Assembly: GCF_900130015.1 (NCBI RefSeq)
Contig: NZ_FQXS01000007.1
Coordinates: forward strand, 62,001 to 126,000
DNA: 64,000 nt
Reading direction: 5' to 3'
Origin: Desulfofustis glycolicus DSM 9705
GTDB taxonomy: Bacteria > Desulfobacterota > Desulfobulbia > Desulfobulbales > Desulfocapsaceae
Under the pieces are notes generated by a model. The model saw only the letters and a list, made by a program, of their open reading frames with translations, had not been told where the DNA came from and ran no database searches. Of this stretch, positions 18,057 through 26,302 are shown piece after piece (the first letter of the stretch is position 1; every line of letters begins with the position of its first letter). A program made the position numbers and the translations under genes.

Positions 18057-19019
18057 TCATCTTCCCCAGAAATCGCTAAAATATTTTGCGGCGGTGAGGA
18101 TGATGATGCCTGCCAACATCCACTTGATGGCTCTGGCCGATACGAATTTCTGACAACGCGCTCCCAGGTACATGCCGGCCATACCGCCGATGCCGAAGAG
18201 GATTCCGAGCAGCCAGTCGGGTGCTACCGACAGATCCGGATAAAACGGGGCTATCGCCTGATAGAAGACGACGCCGGCGACGGAGGTAACAAAGGTTCCC
18301 ATCAGTGCTGCTCCGGCAACGGTATAGACGGGCAGGCCGAAAAAAGAGACGAAGAATGGTGCAATAATTGCGCCGCCGCCGATCCCGTATATGCCGCCGA
18401 TAACGCCAACGACCAGGCTGAGCAGGAATATACCCCAGAAGGAAACATCGAAGCGTTCATCGTAAAAGGTGTAGCCGAGACGGCGCATCGCGAAATGGGT
18501 GACGGTGACCGGGGACCATGCGTGCGCCGTCTTGCCCCGGTCGGCAGAGCGAGTGCGATAGCGCCGTACCATCTCCTGGAACCGTTGCTCGCCGCCGCCC
18601 GTGTCGGGGCCGTTCGCCTTTTTTCCCCTGACCAACTCGCCGATCATCTTGATGCCGATGTAGCCCAGAACTCCTGCCGCGAATACCTTGAAGGTTTGTG
18701 GATCCGGCAGGTAAACGATGCGGATGAAGGCACCTGCAAAGACGCCAGGCAGCGTGCCGGCGATCACCAACAAGGTCAGCGGCCAGACCATCCTTCCTTC
18801 TCGCCAATACCGATAAACGCCGCTCGGAATGGCGACGATATTGAACACCTGGTTGGTGGCGCTGACCGAAGGATTGGTGTAGCCGAGGACTGACATCTGA
18901 AACGGCAGCAGTAAAAAGGCGCCGGAGACGCCACCCATGGACGTGAAAAAGGAAATAACAAAGGCCACCAGCGGCGGCAGCCAGGGAGCGACTTCGATAC
19001 CGGCGGTCTGGAACAGCAC
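18057..19019 (-). CDS. TSUP family (TauE/SafE) anion permease
   Basis: A 320-residue inner-membrane protein of the sulfite/sulfonate exporter-like TSUP family, with two repeats of four helices. The N-terminal repeat includes FFTSMGGVSGAFLLLPFQM and NQVFNIVAIPSGVYRY; the second has GGIYGIGGGAIIAPFFVSFF. A GTG start at 19019 is supported by GGAGG upstream. TSUP proteins move sulfite, sulfoacetate or related anions. The gene is divergent from a TunR-like oxyanion regulator with a palindrome between them, so an oxyanion substrate is a reasonable but untested inference. Confidence 0.88.
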   Translation of the reverse strand: MLFQTAGIEVAPWLPPLVAFVISFFTSMGGVSGAFLLLPFQMSVLGYTNPSVSATNQVFNIVAIPSGVYRYWREGRMVWPLTLLVIAGTLPGVFAGAFIRIVYLPDPQTFKVFAAGVLGYIGIKMIGELVRGKKANGPDTGGGEQRFQEMVRRYRTRSADRGKTAHAWSPVTVTHFAMRRLGYTFYDERFDVSFWGIFLLSLVVGVIGGIYGIGGGAIIAPFFVSFFGLPVYTVAGAALMGTFVTSVAGVVFYQAIAPFYPDLSVAPDWLLGILFGIGGMAGMYLGARCQKFVSARAIKWMLAGIIILTAAKYFSDFWGR

Positions 19020-19052
19020 GGGGCCTCCGTAGCGCTATACCTTGTTAATAGA

Positions 19053-19074
19053 CACGAAAATAACTATATTCGTG
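19053..19074. promoter_or_regulatory. dyad in the TSUP/TunR-like divergent promoter
   Basis: CACGAA (19053-19058) and TTCGTG (19069-19074) flank a 10-base A/T-rich spacer, about 34 bases before the TSUP start codon. Its form (6-bp arms, AT spacer) suits a dimeric regulator. The TunR-like protein encoded on the other side is the obvious candidate, by position only. Confidence 0.4.
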
Positions 19075-19142
19075 ATTATAGTGAATCTGTCTCGCCCGGT
19101 CAAGCCGTGTTTCGTCTTGCCATGGGGGCTGTGAAAATCTGT

Positions 19143-19155
19143 CGGGAACCTTGAG
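19143..19155 (+). repeat. isolated GGGAACCTTGA half-repeat
   Basis: GGGAACCTTGAG matches one end of the 142-bp element at 2920-3061. No matching right end was found downstream. It is probably a decayed or partial copy of the family, lying in the divergent promoter region. Confidence 0.35.
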
Positions 19156-19295
19156 AAAGTGCCATCTCGCTCCACGCTCAATCTCGTCGCTGTTCAGAGC
19201 CTCTCTCTGCCCGGGAAGTTCGGGTGTGCCAGGAAAAATTCGTGGCAGTTGGGGGTGCATATGCTAATAACAATACCGGCTGGAAGAGTGGATCC

Positions 19296-20453
19296 ATGGA
19301 TAAGCAGGAGGCGCTGACGATTCATATGGGCGGCAGATCGGCAAAGAAAACAGAGCGCAGAGTCGCTACGTCAACAGCAGCACCGAGCGAGACAAAACAA
19401 GCAGCCCATCGCGGTAGAAGCGGGTCTTCCCGTGACGACAGCCCGTGTCTTGATAGTGTCCAGCTGGGGCAATTGGAGCAATCGTTTTGTCAGTGGCAAC
19501 GACAGGCCCGCCGCACCGACCAGAGGCGGTCCCGCAGCCGGCTGCTTCTGGTTTTCCTGTTGATCCGCTATACCGGCGCCAAACTCAATGAGGTCCTGAT
19601 GGTTCAGCCTAATCGGGATTTCGACTGGGAGCGCTCGGTGGTTTGCTTTTGCAGCGGGGCTGAGGATGATGTGGCCTCGGGGCGGGAAGTTCACCTGTCA
19701 AAGACGTTGGCTGCTGCACTCCGTGATCTTCTCGATGAGCCGACCCTACAGCCGCTCGCGGAGCAGAGACTGCAGCTCGATCCGGGATTCGTCCGGCGAA
19801 AATTCTATGAGCGGACCGTTGCCTGCGGTTTTGCCAAACGACTTGGTGGTCCGGAGATGCTGCGCAAGGCGCGGGCCACCGAGCTGCTGCAGGGCAATAT
19901 GCCGCTGCCGGCAGTGCAGATGATGCTCGGCCATTCCTCACCGAGTCTGACCTCATCCTACGTCTCCTTCTCCGCAGAGGAGATCCGCAGTGTTGCCCGG
20001 CATTTCCTGGAGCGGGAAGACCGGCGCCGCACCAGTGCGCGCAATACGTTTTTCGGCAAAGTGGAAACGATCAGGCGCGGCACCATCCAGTCCCTGGTGG
20101 TGCTGGCTACCATCGATGGTTTTTCAATCGCTACCGTCATTACCAACGACAGTCTCGAACGTTTGGGACTGTGCCGGGGCCGGCTGCTGACCGCCGAGGT
20201 GAAGGCGCCCCTGGTCATGCTGCAGGCCGGCGAGGAGCCGCCGCTCTGTTCTGCCGATAACCGGCTCAAAGGCAGTGTTGTCGCGGTGACGCCTGGACCG
20301 GTGACCAGTGAGTGCGTGGTCCGGGTGTCCGAAGGAGTCGAGGTCTGCGCCATTATTTCCTCGGCCCAGCGAAGCGTTCTTGACCTGCGGGTGGGCATGG
20401 CGGTCTGGGTGCTGTTCAGTTGCTTTGCCGTGGTCTTGCAGGCAGATGACTGA
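19296..20453 (+). CDS. tunR: TunR-like regulator: tyrosine-recombinase-fold domain fused to tandem TOBE domains
   Basis: A 385-residue protein with an N-terminal phage-integrase-like DNA-binding domain (about 80-235) and two TOBE/molbindin-like domains (about 252-315 and 325-380) that would bind molybdate or tungstate. The recombinase catalytic set is degenerate: Lys95 replaces the first catalytic Arg (TGAKLNEV instead of TGLRxxE), the H-x-x-R box reads RKAR with only Arg193 retained, while the LGHSS motif and Tyr222 remain. This fits a regulator rather than an active recombinase, as described for TunR in Desulfovibrio. The start at 19296 follows a GGAAGAG site. The TSUP gene is divergent. 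Confidence 0.75.
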   Translation: MDKQEALTIHMGGRSAKKTERRVATSTAAPSETKQAAHRGRSGSSRDDSPCLDSVQLGQLEQSFCQWQRQARRTDQRRSRSRLLLVFLLIRYTGAKLNEVLMVQPNRDFDWERSVVCFCSGAEDDVASGREVHLSKTLAAALRDLLDEPTLQPLAEQRLQLDPGFVRRKFYERTVACGFAKRLGGPEMLRKARATELLQGNMPLPAVQMMLGHSSPSLTSSYVSFSAEEIRSVARHFLEREDRRRTSARNTFFGKVETIRRGTIQSLVVLATIDGFSIATVITNDSLERLGLCRGRLLTAEVKAPLVMLQAGEEPPLCSADNRLKGSVVAVTPGPVTSECVVRVSEGVEVCAIISSAQRSVLDLRVGMAVWVLFSCFAVVLQADD

Positions 20454-20491
20454 GCAGTGCCGGGGGTGTCCTGATCGCCTGAACCTGCCCG

Positions 20492-22417
20492 CTACGGCAG
20501 CGGTTTGATCTTCGGGACCGCGTTCGGCTTGATTGCGCTCGGCGTAACGCCGGTCGGTACCTGCCGGATTGGTGCCGCCGTCGGTGCCTCTTCGGTCACC
20601 GGTGCCGCTTTGACGGCATCGCCCGGCAGCTTCGGTTTGGTACTCAACTCCGGTTTGGCGGTCAACTTGATGTTTCGAGCGGCCGGGGCGAGCGCCGGCG
20701 GTGAGCCGACAACGATGGTCCGCCAGGGGCTCCACCGTGCCTGGTCGCCCTCTTCTTTGGCCCGGAACCGATACGTTCCCGGTGCCGGGAAGGTCAGGCG
20801 GGCCATCTTCACCGTACCGCCGCCGGCCGCCAGCGACCCGGCCGATGGCTGTCGCTGCCTGACGAATGAAGAGGCGTTGAAGGCCTGGTACTCGACGTCC
20901 CAGACCAGGCCGGCATCGGCCGCGCTGACCCGGGCGCTGATCTGGACCGGGCCCGGCTTGTCGAAACGCTGGTTTTCCTGCGGCCGGATAATGGTCGGCG
21001 GTGCCTTCGGCGCACTGATCGCCGCGGCGATCGGCCGGTTCTGCAGCACCTTGGTCTGCGGCTCAACTGACTGTGGTGCCTTAAGGGCGGTCGTCGGTGC
21101 TGCCTGCGCGGTGGTTTTAAACGGTTTGACCTGCTGTTTTTCGGTCGGCAGCGTTGCCGTAGGTTTGATCTTGGCATGGGCCGCGGCCGTCGGCGGCAGG
21201 TGCAACTGGTCAGTCATCGGAGTGCTTCCTTTGATCTTGAAGCTGACTCGATCGGAGATGGAAAGGCCTTCTTGATCTTGATAGATTTTGGATATGTTGA
21301 GTGTCGCAGTCAGACTCCAAATGCCTTCTTCGGTAAACGCGGAGCGCGGGATGACCAATTCGTCGTTGTACATCGTTGGGCGGATATTCATATCCTTGGG
21401 GATGGGTGGCCAACTGCCCGGTTCGCTGAACGGCGACCAGGTCCAGTCAAGTTCGACCGGCATGTTTGTAGAACCATGATTAGCTAGGTCCAGCTTTACG
21501 ACCACATCGCCGTTGATCTCCTGGCCTGCCTGTGGTGAGAGAATTTTTAGTCGATGATATGAGTTAATTGTGAATTTGACGGAATCAATCGGTGTTGAAT
21601 TACGAAAAGACAGATCAACTGTGTATGAATACGGCATGGCATATGAGTGAACTATGTCTTTTAGGGGGAAATAGGTAAACAGGACATTCCCTGATTTGAC
21701 CGGATTTTGGGGGCCAATAACCATGGAACCAATAGTGCCATAACCGAGGATATTAATCGTTTGTCCGACAATGGGTGGATTTTCTACAACCCGGTCCATT
21801 ACCGTCGTCACCATGACCGCTGAAGGATCGTTGAAATGCTTGCCGGGAGTGGGATCGATGATTTTCAGGGATCGCTCCATGGCCTCCCAAATGATGTTGT
21901 TTCGGCTGCTGCTGCTGCTGGCGGAGACCTGCCTGCTGTGCTGCAGTCTGAGTGGCCCGACAACCAGACCTGTACTGTTGCCGTCATCGGCATCCCAAAA
22001 ATGATGCCCCTTAATATTATTATTTTGTTGCGCCGGGGCGTTTGGTGGAAATGTGCAGACGGCATCAGGGTCGAGCCAGGGATCGAAATCGCATGTATGG
22101 GTTGAGGTAACGGTTCCGTTTGCAGCGGATGTCGCCCCTTTGATGCTGAACACTTCTTGCGCCGTCCGTGTGGTTTTGTTCCAGGTGCCGTGGATCTCAT
22201 AGGTAAAATGGAGATCGGCGTTGGTGGCATAATTAGAGTTTGGTTTCATCTCGCAGGGTCCGGAAAATCTGTAATCGCGACCTGAATCCGTAAACCCGTA
22301 TCCTTTGAATTGCATGTCCGTACCTGAACAGAAAACGTTAAAGTGCGGAGGATATTCCTCATCTGAATCCCACGGCCATGCGTGCGCAGTCGCCGCTTGA
22401 CAGATGAGGGCAACCAC
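20492..22417 (-). CDS. large secreted protein of unknown function with Ig-like repeats
   Basis: Not recognised as a named family. The mature part begins with WPWDSDEEYPPHFNVFCSG and is 600-plus residues. Two segments look like bacterial Ig/fibronectin-type folds: one around KILSPQAGQEINGDVVVKL, and a C-terminal one beginning PTIIRPQENQRFDKPGPVQI and ending near WSPWRTIVVGSPP. They are joined and followed by Pro/Ala/Lys/Thr-rich linkers. The first in-frame start (GTG 22417) leaves only VVALICQAATAHAW as a signal. The frame stays open further upstream, encoding a fuller signal (KRGLSLSTTGYRGLPFFLF) without an ATG, GTG or TTG, so the real start is unresolved. A second secreted protein gene lies upstream on the same strand. 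Confidence 0.7.
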   Translation of the reverse strand: MVALICQAATAHAWPWDSDEEYPPHFNVFCSGTDMQFKGYGFTDSGRDYRFSGPCEMKPNSNYATNADLHFTYEIHGTWNKTTRTAQEVFSIKGATSAANGTVTSTHTCDFDPWLDPDAVCTFPPNAPAQQNNNIKGHHFWDADDGNSTGLVVGPLRLQHSRQVSASSSSSRNNIIWEAMERSLKIIDPTPGKHFNDPSAVMVTTVMDRVVENPPIVGQTINILGYGTIGSMVIGPQNPVKSGNVLFTYFPLKDIVHSYAMPYSYTVDLSFRNSTPIDSVKFTINSYHRLKILSPQAGQEINGDVVVKLDLANHGSTNMPVELDWTWSPFSEPGSWPPIPKDMNIRPTMYNDELVIPRSAFTEEGIWSLTATLNISKIYQDQEGLSISDRVSFKIKGSTPMTDQLHLPPTAAAHAKIKPTATLPTEKQQVKPFKTTAQAAPTTALKAPQSVEPQTKVLQNRPIAAAISAPKAPPTIIRPQENQRFDKPGPVQISARVSAADAGLVWDVEYQAFNASSFVRQRQPSAGSLAAGGGTVKMARLTFPAPGTYRFRAKEEGDQARWSPWRTIVVGSPPALAPAARNIKLTAKPELSTKPKLPGDAVKAAPVTEEAPTAAPIRQVPTGVTPSAIKPNAVPKIKPLP

Positions 22418-22482
22418 GAAGAGAAAGAAAAACGGTAAACCTCGGTACCCGGTGGTGGAAAGCGATAGTCCTCTTTTGATGA

Positions 22483-22779
22483 TATCTCTCCGTGGTTCGA
22501 CGGTTAACAGCAGGAGGACAGGGTCGATTCATCACGCGCGGCCGATATGTTGGCGACGGTGTGCGGGGCCGGCTAACAGTTGTCTCCTGACTATTTCTTG
22601 ATTCCATGGCCGATATCCTCGGCCAGGAAAATCACTCCGCTGATGGCAAGCAAGCAAATCGGTCTGCACGGTTCAATGCTGCGGGAAACCATAGCCTTGG
22701 TTCCTTGAACCGGTCCCACGGGCGTATTAGGGTGCCCGTGACTCTCATGGCGCAGGTACCTGTCGCTGACGAAAGGGCA
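22483..22779. other. gap between two secreted-protein genes
   Basis: About 300 bases without a recognisable gene. CACGGGC and GCCCGTG around 22717-22741 form a 7-bp hairpin just downstream of the upstream minus-strand gene, with no T-run after it. This may be a weak terminator or processing site. Confidence 0.35.
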
Positions 22780-23355
22780 TTATTTGAGATAGCCGATTTC
22801 GACATGGTTCGCGTTGTTTGCCTGGTTGCATTCTTCACCGGCCTGGAAATTTGACGGGCCGGCCGGTTTGACCGACAGGGTGAAGAGCCGCATGGTATTT
22901 TCCCGGAGGGACGGATGATCGGCCCACCGTTTGAAATCGGGAATCTGGTATTTACAGACTACCGGTCGGGACGCGCCCTTTTTCAACGGGGCAAATGAGG
23001 CCGGGCACAGTTCTTCGGATATCCCGGTCTGGTTGTAGGACTTGGGCAGGTAGCGGACATTCATGAAGAATGAGGTCCGTGCGGCAGCGGTAAAATCTGC
23101 ATTGCCGACATTGGTGACGACACCGCTCAACGTGAGCAGACCGGTGCTGCTTTTGGTGAGCTTGAGATTCACGCTGAGATCGGCGCACAGCTGCCGTGTC
23201 GGAATGTTCGCCGCACCTGGTAGTGTCGAATTCCGCTTGTCAACAATATTATGCTTCGTCTCGGCCAGGGCAGTGCCTGCCGTCAAAAGGACCACGGCAC
23301 CAACGAGGATGATTGAACAAAGGCGTGCGAAGGATCGTGAGTTGTCTGATGGCAT
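22780..23355 (-). CDS. secreted protein of unknown function, CARDB/Ig-like
   Basis: A 191-residue exported protein. A signal peptide (LCSIILVGAVVLLTAGTALAE) is followed by a domain with LCADLSVNLKLTKSSTG, LLTLSGVVTNVGNADF and a paired-Cys pattern (LCADL, ELCPASF, VVCKYQI, GEECNQANN). The phrase SGVVTNVGNADF resembles CARDB adhesion-like domains that carry out protein or ligand binding outside the cell. No catalytic motif is seen. It is on the same strand as the larger secreted protein downstream, and the two may act together at the cell surface. Confidence 0.65.
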   Translation of the reverse strand: MPSDNSRSFARLCSIILVGAVVLLTAGTALAETKHNIVDKRNSTLPGAANIPTRQLCADLSVNLKLTKSSTGLLTLSGVVTNVGNADFTAAARTSFFMNVRYLPKSYNQTGISEELCPASFAPLKKGASRPVVCKYQIPDFKRWADHPSLRENTMRLFTLSVKPAGPSNFQAGEECNQANNANHVEIGYLK

Positions 23356-23608
23356 GGCTGTCTCCCTGAGGTTGTTCTGTTGATGAGCTGGAGCGGGTTG
23401 GGCCGTTCCTGTTGTGTCCGCGAGTGATCGGTATCTGGCGTGCGGGCAGAATGCCCTGGAACTTCGGGCATGTCTGGCCGGGCGTCGGCATTGTTCAACC
23501 TGTTACTGGAGCTTACGTCATGCTCCATGAAATCACCAGGGGAAAAGCGGCCGGAGGAATGCGCTCGATTCCTGCGGCCGCCGTTTCCGGATTGCTTGTC
23601 GTTCTCCA

Positions 23609-23812
23609 TTAAGCGGCTTCCACCTGACAGGCGCCGACCACCATACCGGCCCGCTCTGTGCGCGCCCCGGCAGGAGTCAGCGTGCCGGTCATCTTCCTGG
23701 CCAGCCGGGCTAACGTCCAAACAACCAGCATCCCCAGCGGCAGAGCGATGGAGAGAGTTACCGGAAGGAGCCACAACGTAACAATCAGATCAGTCATAGC
23801 AAACATGTTCAT
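23609..23812 (-). CDS. small single-helix membrane protein
   Basis: A 67-residue peptide with a hydrophobic stretch DLIVTLWLLPVTLSIALPLG followed by MLVVWTLARLARKM, giving one or two membrane helices, then a basic, polar tail ending EAA. An AAGGGGG ribosome site lies just before it. The first ATG is almost touching that site, so the second ATG at 23806 may be the true start. No family is recognised. It is separated by 250 bases from the secreted protein gene. Confidence 0.5.
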   Translation of the reverse strand: MNMFAMTDLIVTLWLLPVTLSIALPLGMLVVWTLARLARKMTGTLTPAGARTERAGMVVGACQVEAA

Positions 23813-24163
23813 TCCCCCTTATTGTTGTTGAGTGCTTTGATGCCGGTTGGTTCGGCATCGTGTTTCCTGATACCCATCTTTCGAAGTATTTTTCGTTTGC
23901 TTTACTGTCAGTGTCTCCGGACTGGAAAAAGGTTCACTCCTCTTTCATCACGGGGCATCTTTTTGTTGGCGGCTGGTTGACACCGGTTGTGCATCAGCTG
24001 TCTTTAAAAGGCAGACGGGTGCTGAGAAGAGCGAAAAATAGCAGGGTCCTCGATACGTGCGGCATCACCACGCGCTCGTCAGGCGCCCCGGTAATTGCAA
24101 TTGCTCAGAAGACATGGTACCCATATGAGTAGGCCTATCCTCAACAATCTCCGGTACAAGACG
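23813..24163. other. 351-base region upstream of the SCO1 operon
   Basis: This region lies between divergent genes. A plus-strand frame at 23860-24132 has no ribosome site or family motif and was not accepted as a gene. The promoter of the SCO1-cytochrome operon should lie here, but no consensus boxes stood out. Confidence 0.35.
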
Positions 24164-24769
24164 ATGCTCAAGCTCAGTCACCTATCACCGTGCCGCGGCG
24201 TGTGCCTGCCTCTGGCCCTGCTGTTCTCCCTTGTCCTTTTCGGCTGCGATAACCGCGGCGTCGACGATTTTCCGGTACTCGGCGAGGTGACCCGGGATTT
24301 CAGCTTTGTCAATCAGGACAACGAGGTGGTAACGCCTGTCGTTTTCCAGGACAAAGTCTATGTCACCGACTTTTTTTTCACCACCTGCCCGTCGATCTGC
24401 CCGATCATGACCCGGCAGATGACCCGTGTTTACGAGGCCGTTAAAGACGAGCCGGGGGTACTGCTGCTGTCGCACACCATCGACCCGGAGCACGATACCG
24501 TCGAGGTGTTGAAGAACTATGCCGACGGACTCGGCATCGAAACGGCGAAATGGCACATGGTCACCGGACCGCAGGACGAGATCTTTGCCATGGCCAAGCA
24601 CTATATGCTGGCCGCGATGAAATACGAAGAAGCTCCGGGTGGCTATCTGCACAGCGGTTCGTTCGTGTTGGTCGACCGGGAGCGGCAGATTCGCGGCTAT
24701 TACGACGGAACCGATTCAGAAGCGGTGGACCGACTGATTGAAGACCTCGCTCTTTTTAGGGAACCTTGA
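24164..24769 (+). CDS. SCO1/SenC family copper-binding lipoprotein
   Basis: A 201-residue membrane-anchored thioredoxin-fold protein. The N-terminal lipobox is LFSLVLFGC with Cys28 as the lipidation site. The copper site is complete: Cys75 and Cys79 in FFTTCPSICP and His163 in GGYLHSGSF. SCO proteins deliver copper to, or reduce thiols in, Cu-A centres of oxidases or nitrous oxide reductase. No oxidase subunit is in the window. Starts at 24095 and 24125 are also possible, but the one used gives the best lipoprotein signal. The stop codon sits inside a copy of the GGGAACCTTGAA repeat, and a cytochrome c gene follows at once. Confidence 0.9.
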   Translation: MLKLSHLSPCRGVCLPLALLFSLVLFGCDNRGVDDFPVLGEVTRDFSFVNQDNEVVTPVVFQDKVYVTDFFFTTCPSICPIMTRQMTRVYEAVKDEPGVLLLSHTIDPEHDTVEVLKNYADGLGIETAKWHMVTGPQDEIFAMAKHYMLAAMKYEEAPGGYLHSGSFVLVDRERQIRGYYDGTDSEAVDRLIEDLALFREP

Positions 24770-24792
24770 ATGAAATGACGAATGTTTCAAGC
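24759..24792 (+). repeat. GGGAACCTTGAA repeat at the SCO1/cytochrome junction
   Basis: GGGAACCTTGAA (24759-24770) contains the SCO1 stop codon and encodes the protein's last residues (Arg-Glu-Pro). CTTGAA and TTCAAG (24786-24791) form a short inverted repeat around the start of the next gene. It appears to be another member of the repeat family seen at 2441 and 2920. Confidence 0.45.
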
Positions 24793-25221
24793 TCTTCTAT
24801 AGTGAATCTCGCTAAGCGAGTTGCCGCTGCGTTGCCGGTTGTGGTTGCGGCGCTTGTCTGGACGGCCGGAGGCCTCGCCGCGGCCGAGACGGTGCCGGCG
24901 ACCGCCGGCAGCGGATCGGCACTGTTCGCTGAGCATTGTTCTTCATGCCACGGTGCGGCGGGGGAGGGATTCCGCAGTCTCTACCCACCGCTTGCCCGTA
25001 GCCGGATTCTTGCCGATGAACCGGAAGTGTTGCCGTGTATTATCCGGTACGGTCTGCGCGGCGAGATCGTTGTTGACGGACGGGTCTTCAACCAGGTCAT
25101 GCCCGGCAATTCCCTTCTGTCGGCCGGCGAAATAGCCCGGATCATTTCCCATATGCAAGCCCTGTGGGGTGACGAAAACAGAGCAATCGAGGTGGAGACG
25201 TGGTTGGAAGACTGCAAATGA
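24775..25221 (+). CDS. monoheme c-type cytochrome
   Basis: A 148-residue exported cytochrome c class I. The signal segment includes AALPVVVAALVWTAGGLAAAE. The heme motif CSSCH lies in FAEHCSSCHGAAGEGF, and a Met ligand is likely in NQVMPGNSLLS near residue 108. It follows the SCO1 gene within six bases and overlaps the next gene by an ATGA junction. The three genes form one operon, suggesting a small periplasmic electron-transfer or copper-linked detoxification unit. Confidence 0.85.
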   Translation: MTNVSSSSIVNLAKRVAAALPVVVAALVWTAGGLAAAETVPATAGSGSALFAEHCSSCHGAAGEGFRSLYPPLARSRILADEPEVLPCIIRYGLRGEIVVDGRVFNQVMPGNSLLSAGEIARIISHMQALWGDENRAIEVETWLEDCK

Positions 25222-25637
25222 TCGCTTCTCATGTGGTCGGGTCGGTGCGGTGGCGGCTGCTGCTGGCGTCTTTTCTCGTTCTGGCGGTGGCCTGCCAAAA
25301 CCAAGAAGTCGAGGAAAACCGAATCCTTGCAGAAGATGTCATGACCGTTCACGACGAGGCGATGGCCAAGATGACGCAGATGCACGAGCTGCGATTGCAA
25401 CTGGAAGGGCGCGCCGGCGGGAGTGGCCCGGACCCGGAGATTGGTGCCGCGATCGAGGCGCTGCAGCAGGCCCATCGTCAGATGATGACCTGGATGCGTG
25501 AGTACCGGCCGCCGCAGAGCGACGAGGCGCTGCAGCAGGCCGGGGACTACCTGCTCGATGAGCGACGAAAAATTCAGCTGGTCAGTGACGCGATCGCGGC
25601 CAGCATCGATCGGGCGGAGCGGCTGCTCGTCCGGTGA
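25218..25637 (+). CDS. lipoprotein of unknown function
   Basis: A 139-residue protein with a lipobox (LVLAVAC, Cys near residue 27). The rest is helical and charged, with Met-rich repeats (DVMTVHDEAMAKMTQMHELR and QQAHRQMMTWMREYRPP). The Met/His content could suit metal binding given the adjacent SCO1 gene, but this is inference. The start at 25218 overlaps the cytochrome stop (ATGA). Last gene of the operon. Confidence 0.65.
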   Translation: MIASHVVGSVRWRLLLASFLVLAVACQNQEVEENRILAEDVMTVHDEAMAKMTQMHELRLQLEGRAGGSGPDPEIGAAIEALQQAHRQMMTWMREYRPPQSDEALQQAGDYLLDERRKIQLVSDAIAASIDRAERLLVR

Positions 25638-25825
25638 GTACCGGTGTGTCAGCCGTCATGCACGCCCCTGTCCGCCGGCACCGTTCGGAGTGTCATGATC
25701 AGCAAAAAAACCTGCTGAAATTGCAATTGACTCTCTGAGATGATAGAAAAGATGAGGATGGAGTTGTTTTCAGGGGAGATCAGCGATGCAGCAACCGACA
25801 CCGCGTTGACCGGTTTAGAAGCGTT

Positions 25826-26269
25826 ATGAGCGATAGCGAGTTGGTGCCGGAAAGCCGGGCTACGATACTGGTGGTCGATGATGAGGCCGAGATCCGCGCC
25901 TTGACCGCCGAAGCTCTGGACGATTTCGACTACCAGGTCCTGCTGGCTGCCAGCGGGGAGGAGGCGCTGTCGCTGTATGGTGATCTGGCGGAGACCATCG
26001 ATATGATCATTCTCGATCTGAACATGCCGGGCATGGGCGGGTATCAGTGTCTGCGGAAATTGCTCGCACTCGATCCCGGCGTTCGGGTCCTTGTCGCCAG
26101 CGGCTATTCGGCACCGGGTCAGGAAGCCGAGATCATCGCCGAGGGTGGTGCCGGGTTTATCGGCAAACCCTATCTGCTCAGTGAATTGCTGGCCAAAGTA
26201 ACCGAGGTGCTGGACAGCGATCGGAACGGAGTAGTCCCCGAAGCGGCGCATCGGCGGGTTTCCATCTGA
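25826..26269 (+). CDS. single-domain response regulator (CheY-like)
   Basis: A 147-residue receiver domain. The acid pocket is VVDDEAEI near residue 16, the phosphoacceptor Asp is in MIILDLNMPGMGG near residue 60, and the Lys is in GFIGKPYLLSE. There is no output domain. It precedes a periplasmic binding protein and a PAS histidine kinase on the same strand, so it is probably a phosphoacceptor of that kinase or of another hybrid kinase. A second stand-alone receiver ends the same cluster. Confidence 0.88.
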   Translation: MSDSELVPESRATILVVDDEAEIRALTAEALDDFDYQVLLAASGEEALSLYGDLAETIDMIILDLNMPGMGGYQCLRKLLALDPGVRVLVASGYSAPGQEAEIIAEGGAGFIGKPYLLSELLAKVTEVLDSDRNGVVPEAAHRRVSI

Positions 26270-26302
26270 AAGAGTAGGTCCCTTGTGTCGGGGAGCCAAG
26301 AA

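Noticed and set aside
19045-19260. Minus-strand 71-residue frame upstream of the TSUP gene
   Set aside because: It crosses the promoter region and the GGGAACCTTGA repeat and has no family match.
19296-20453. Active integrase marking a mobile island
   Set aside because: Catalytic residues are degenerate, TOBE domains are fused, and no att sites, tRNA or phage genes flank it.
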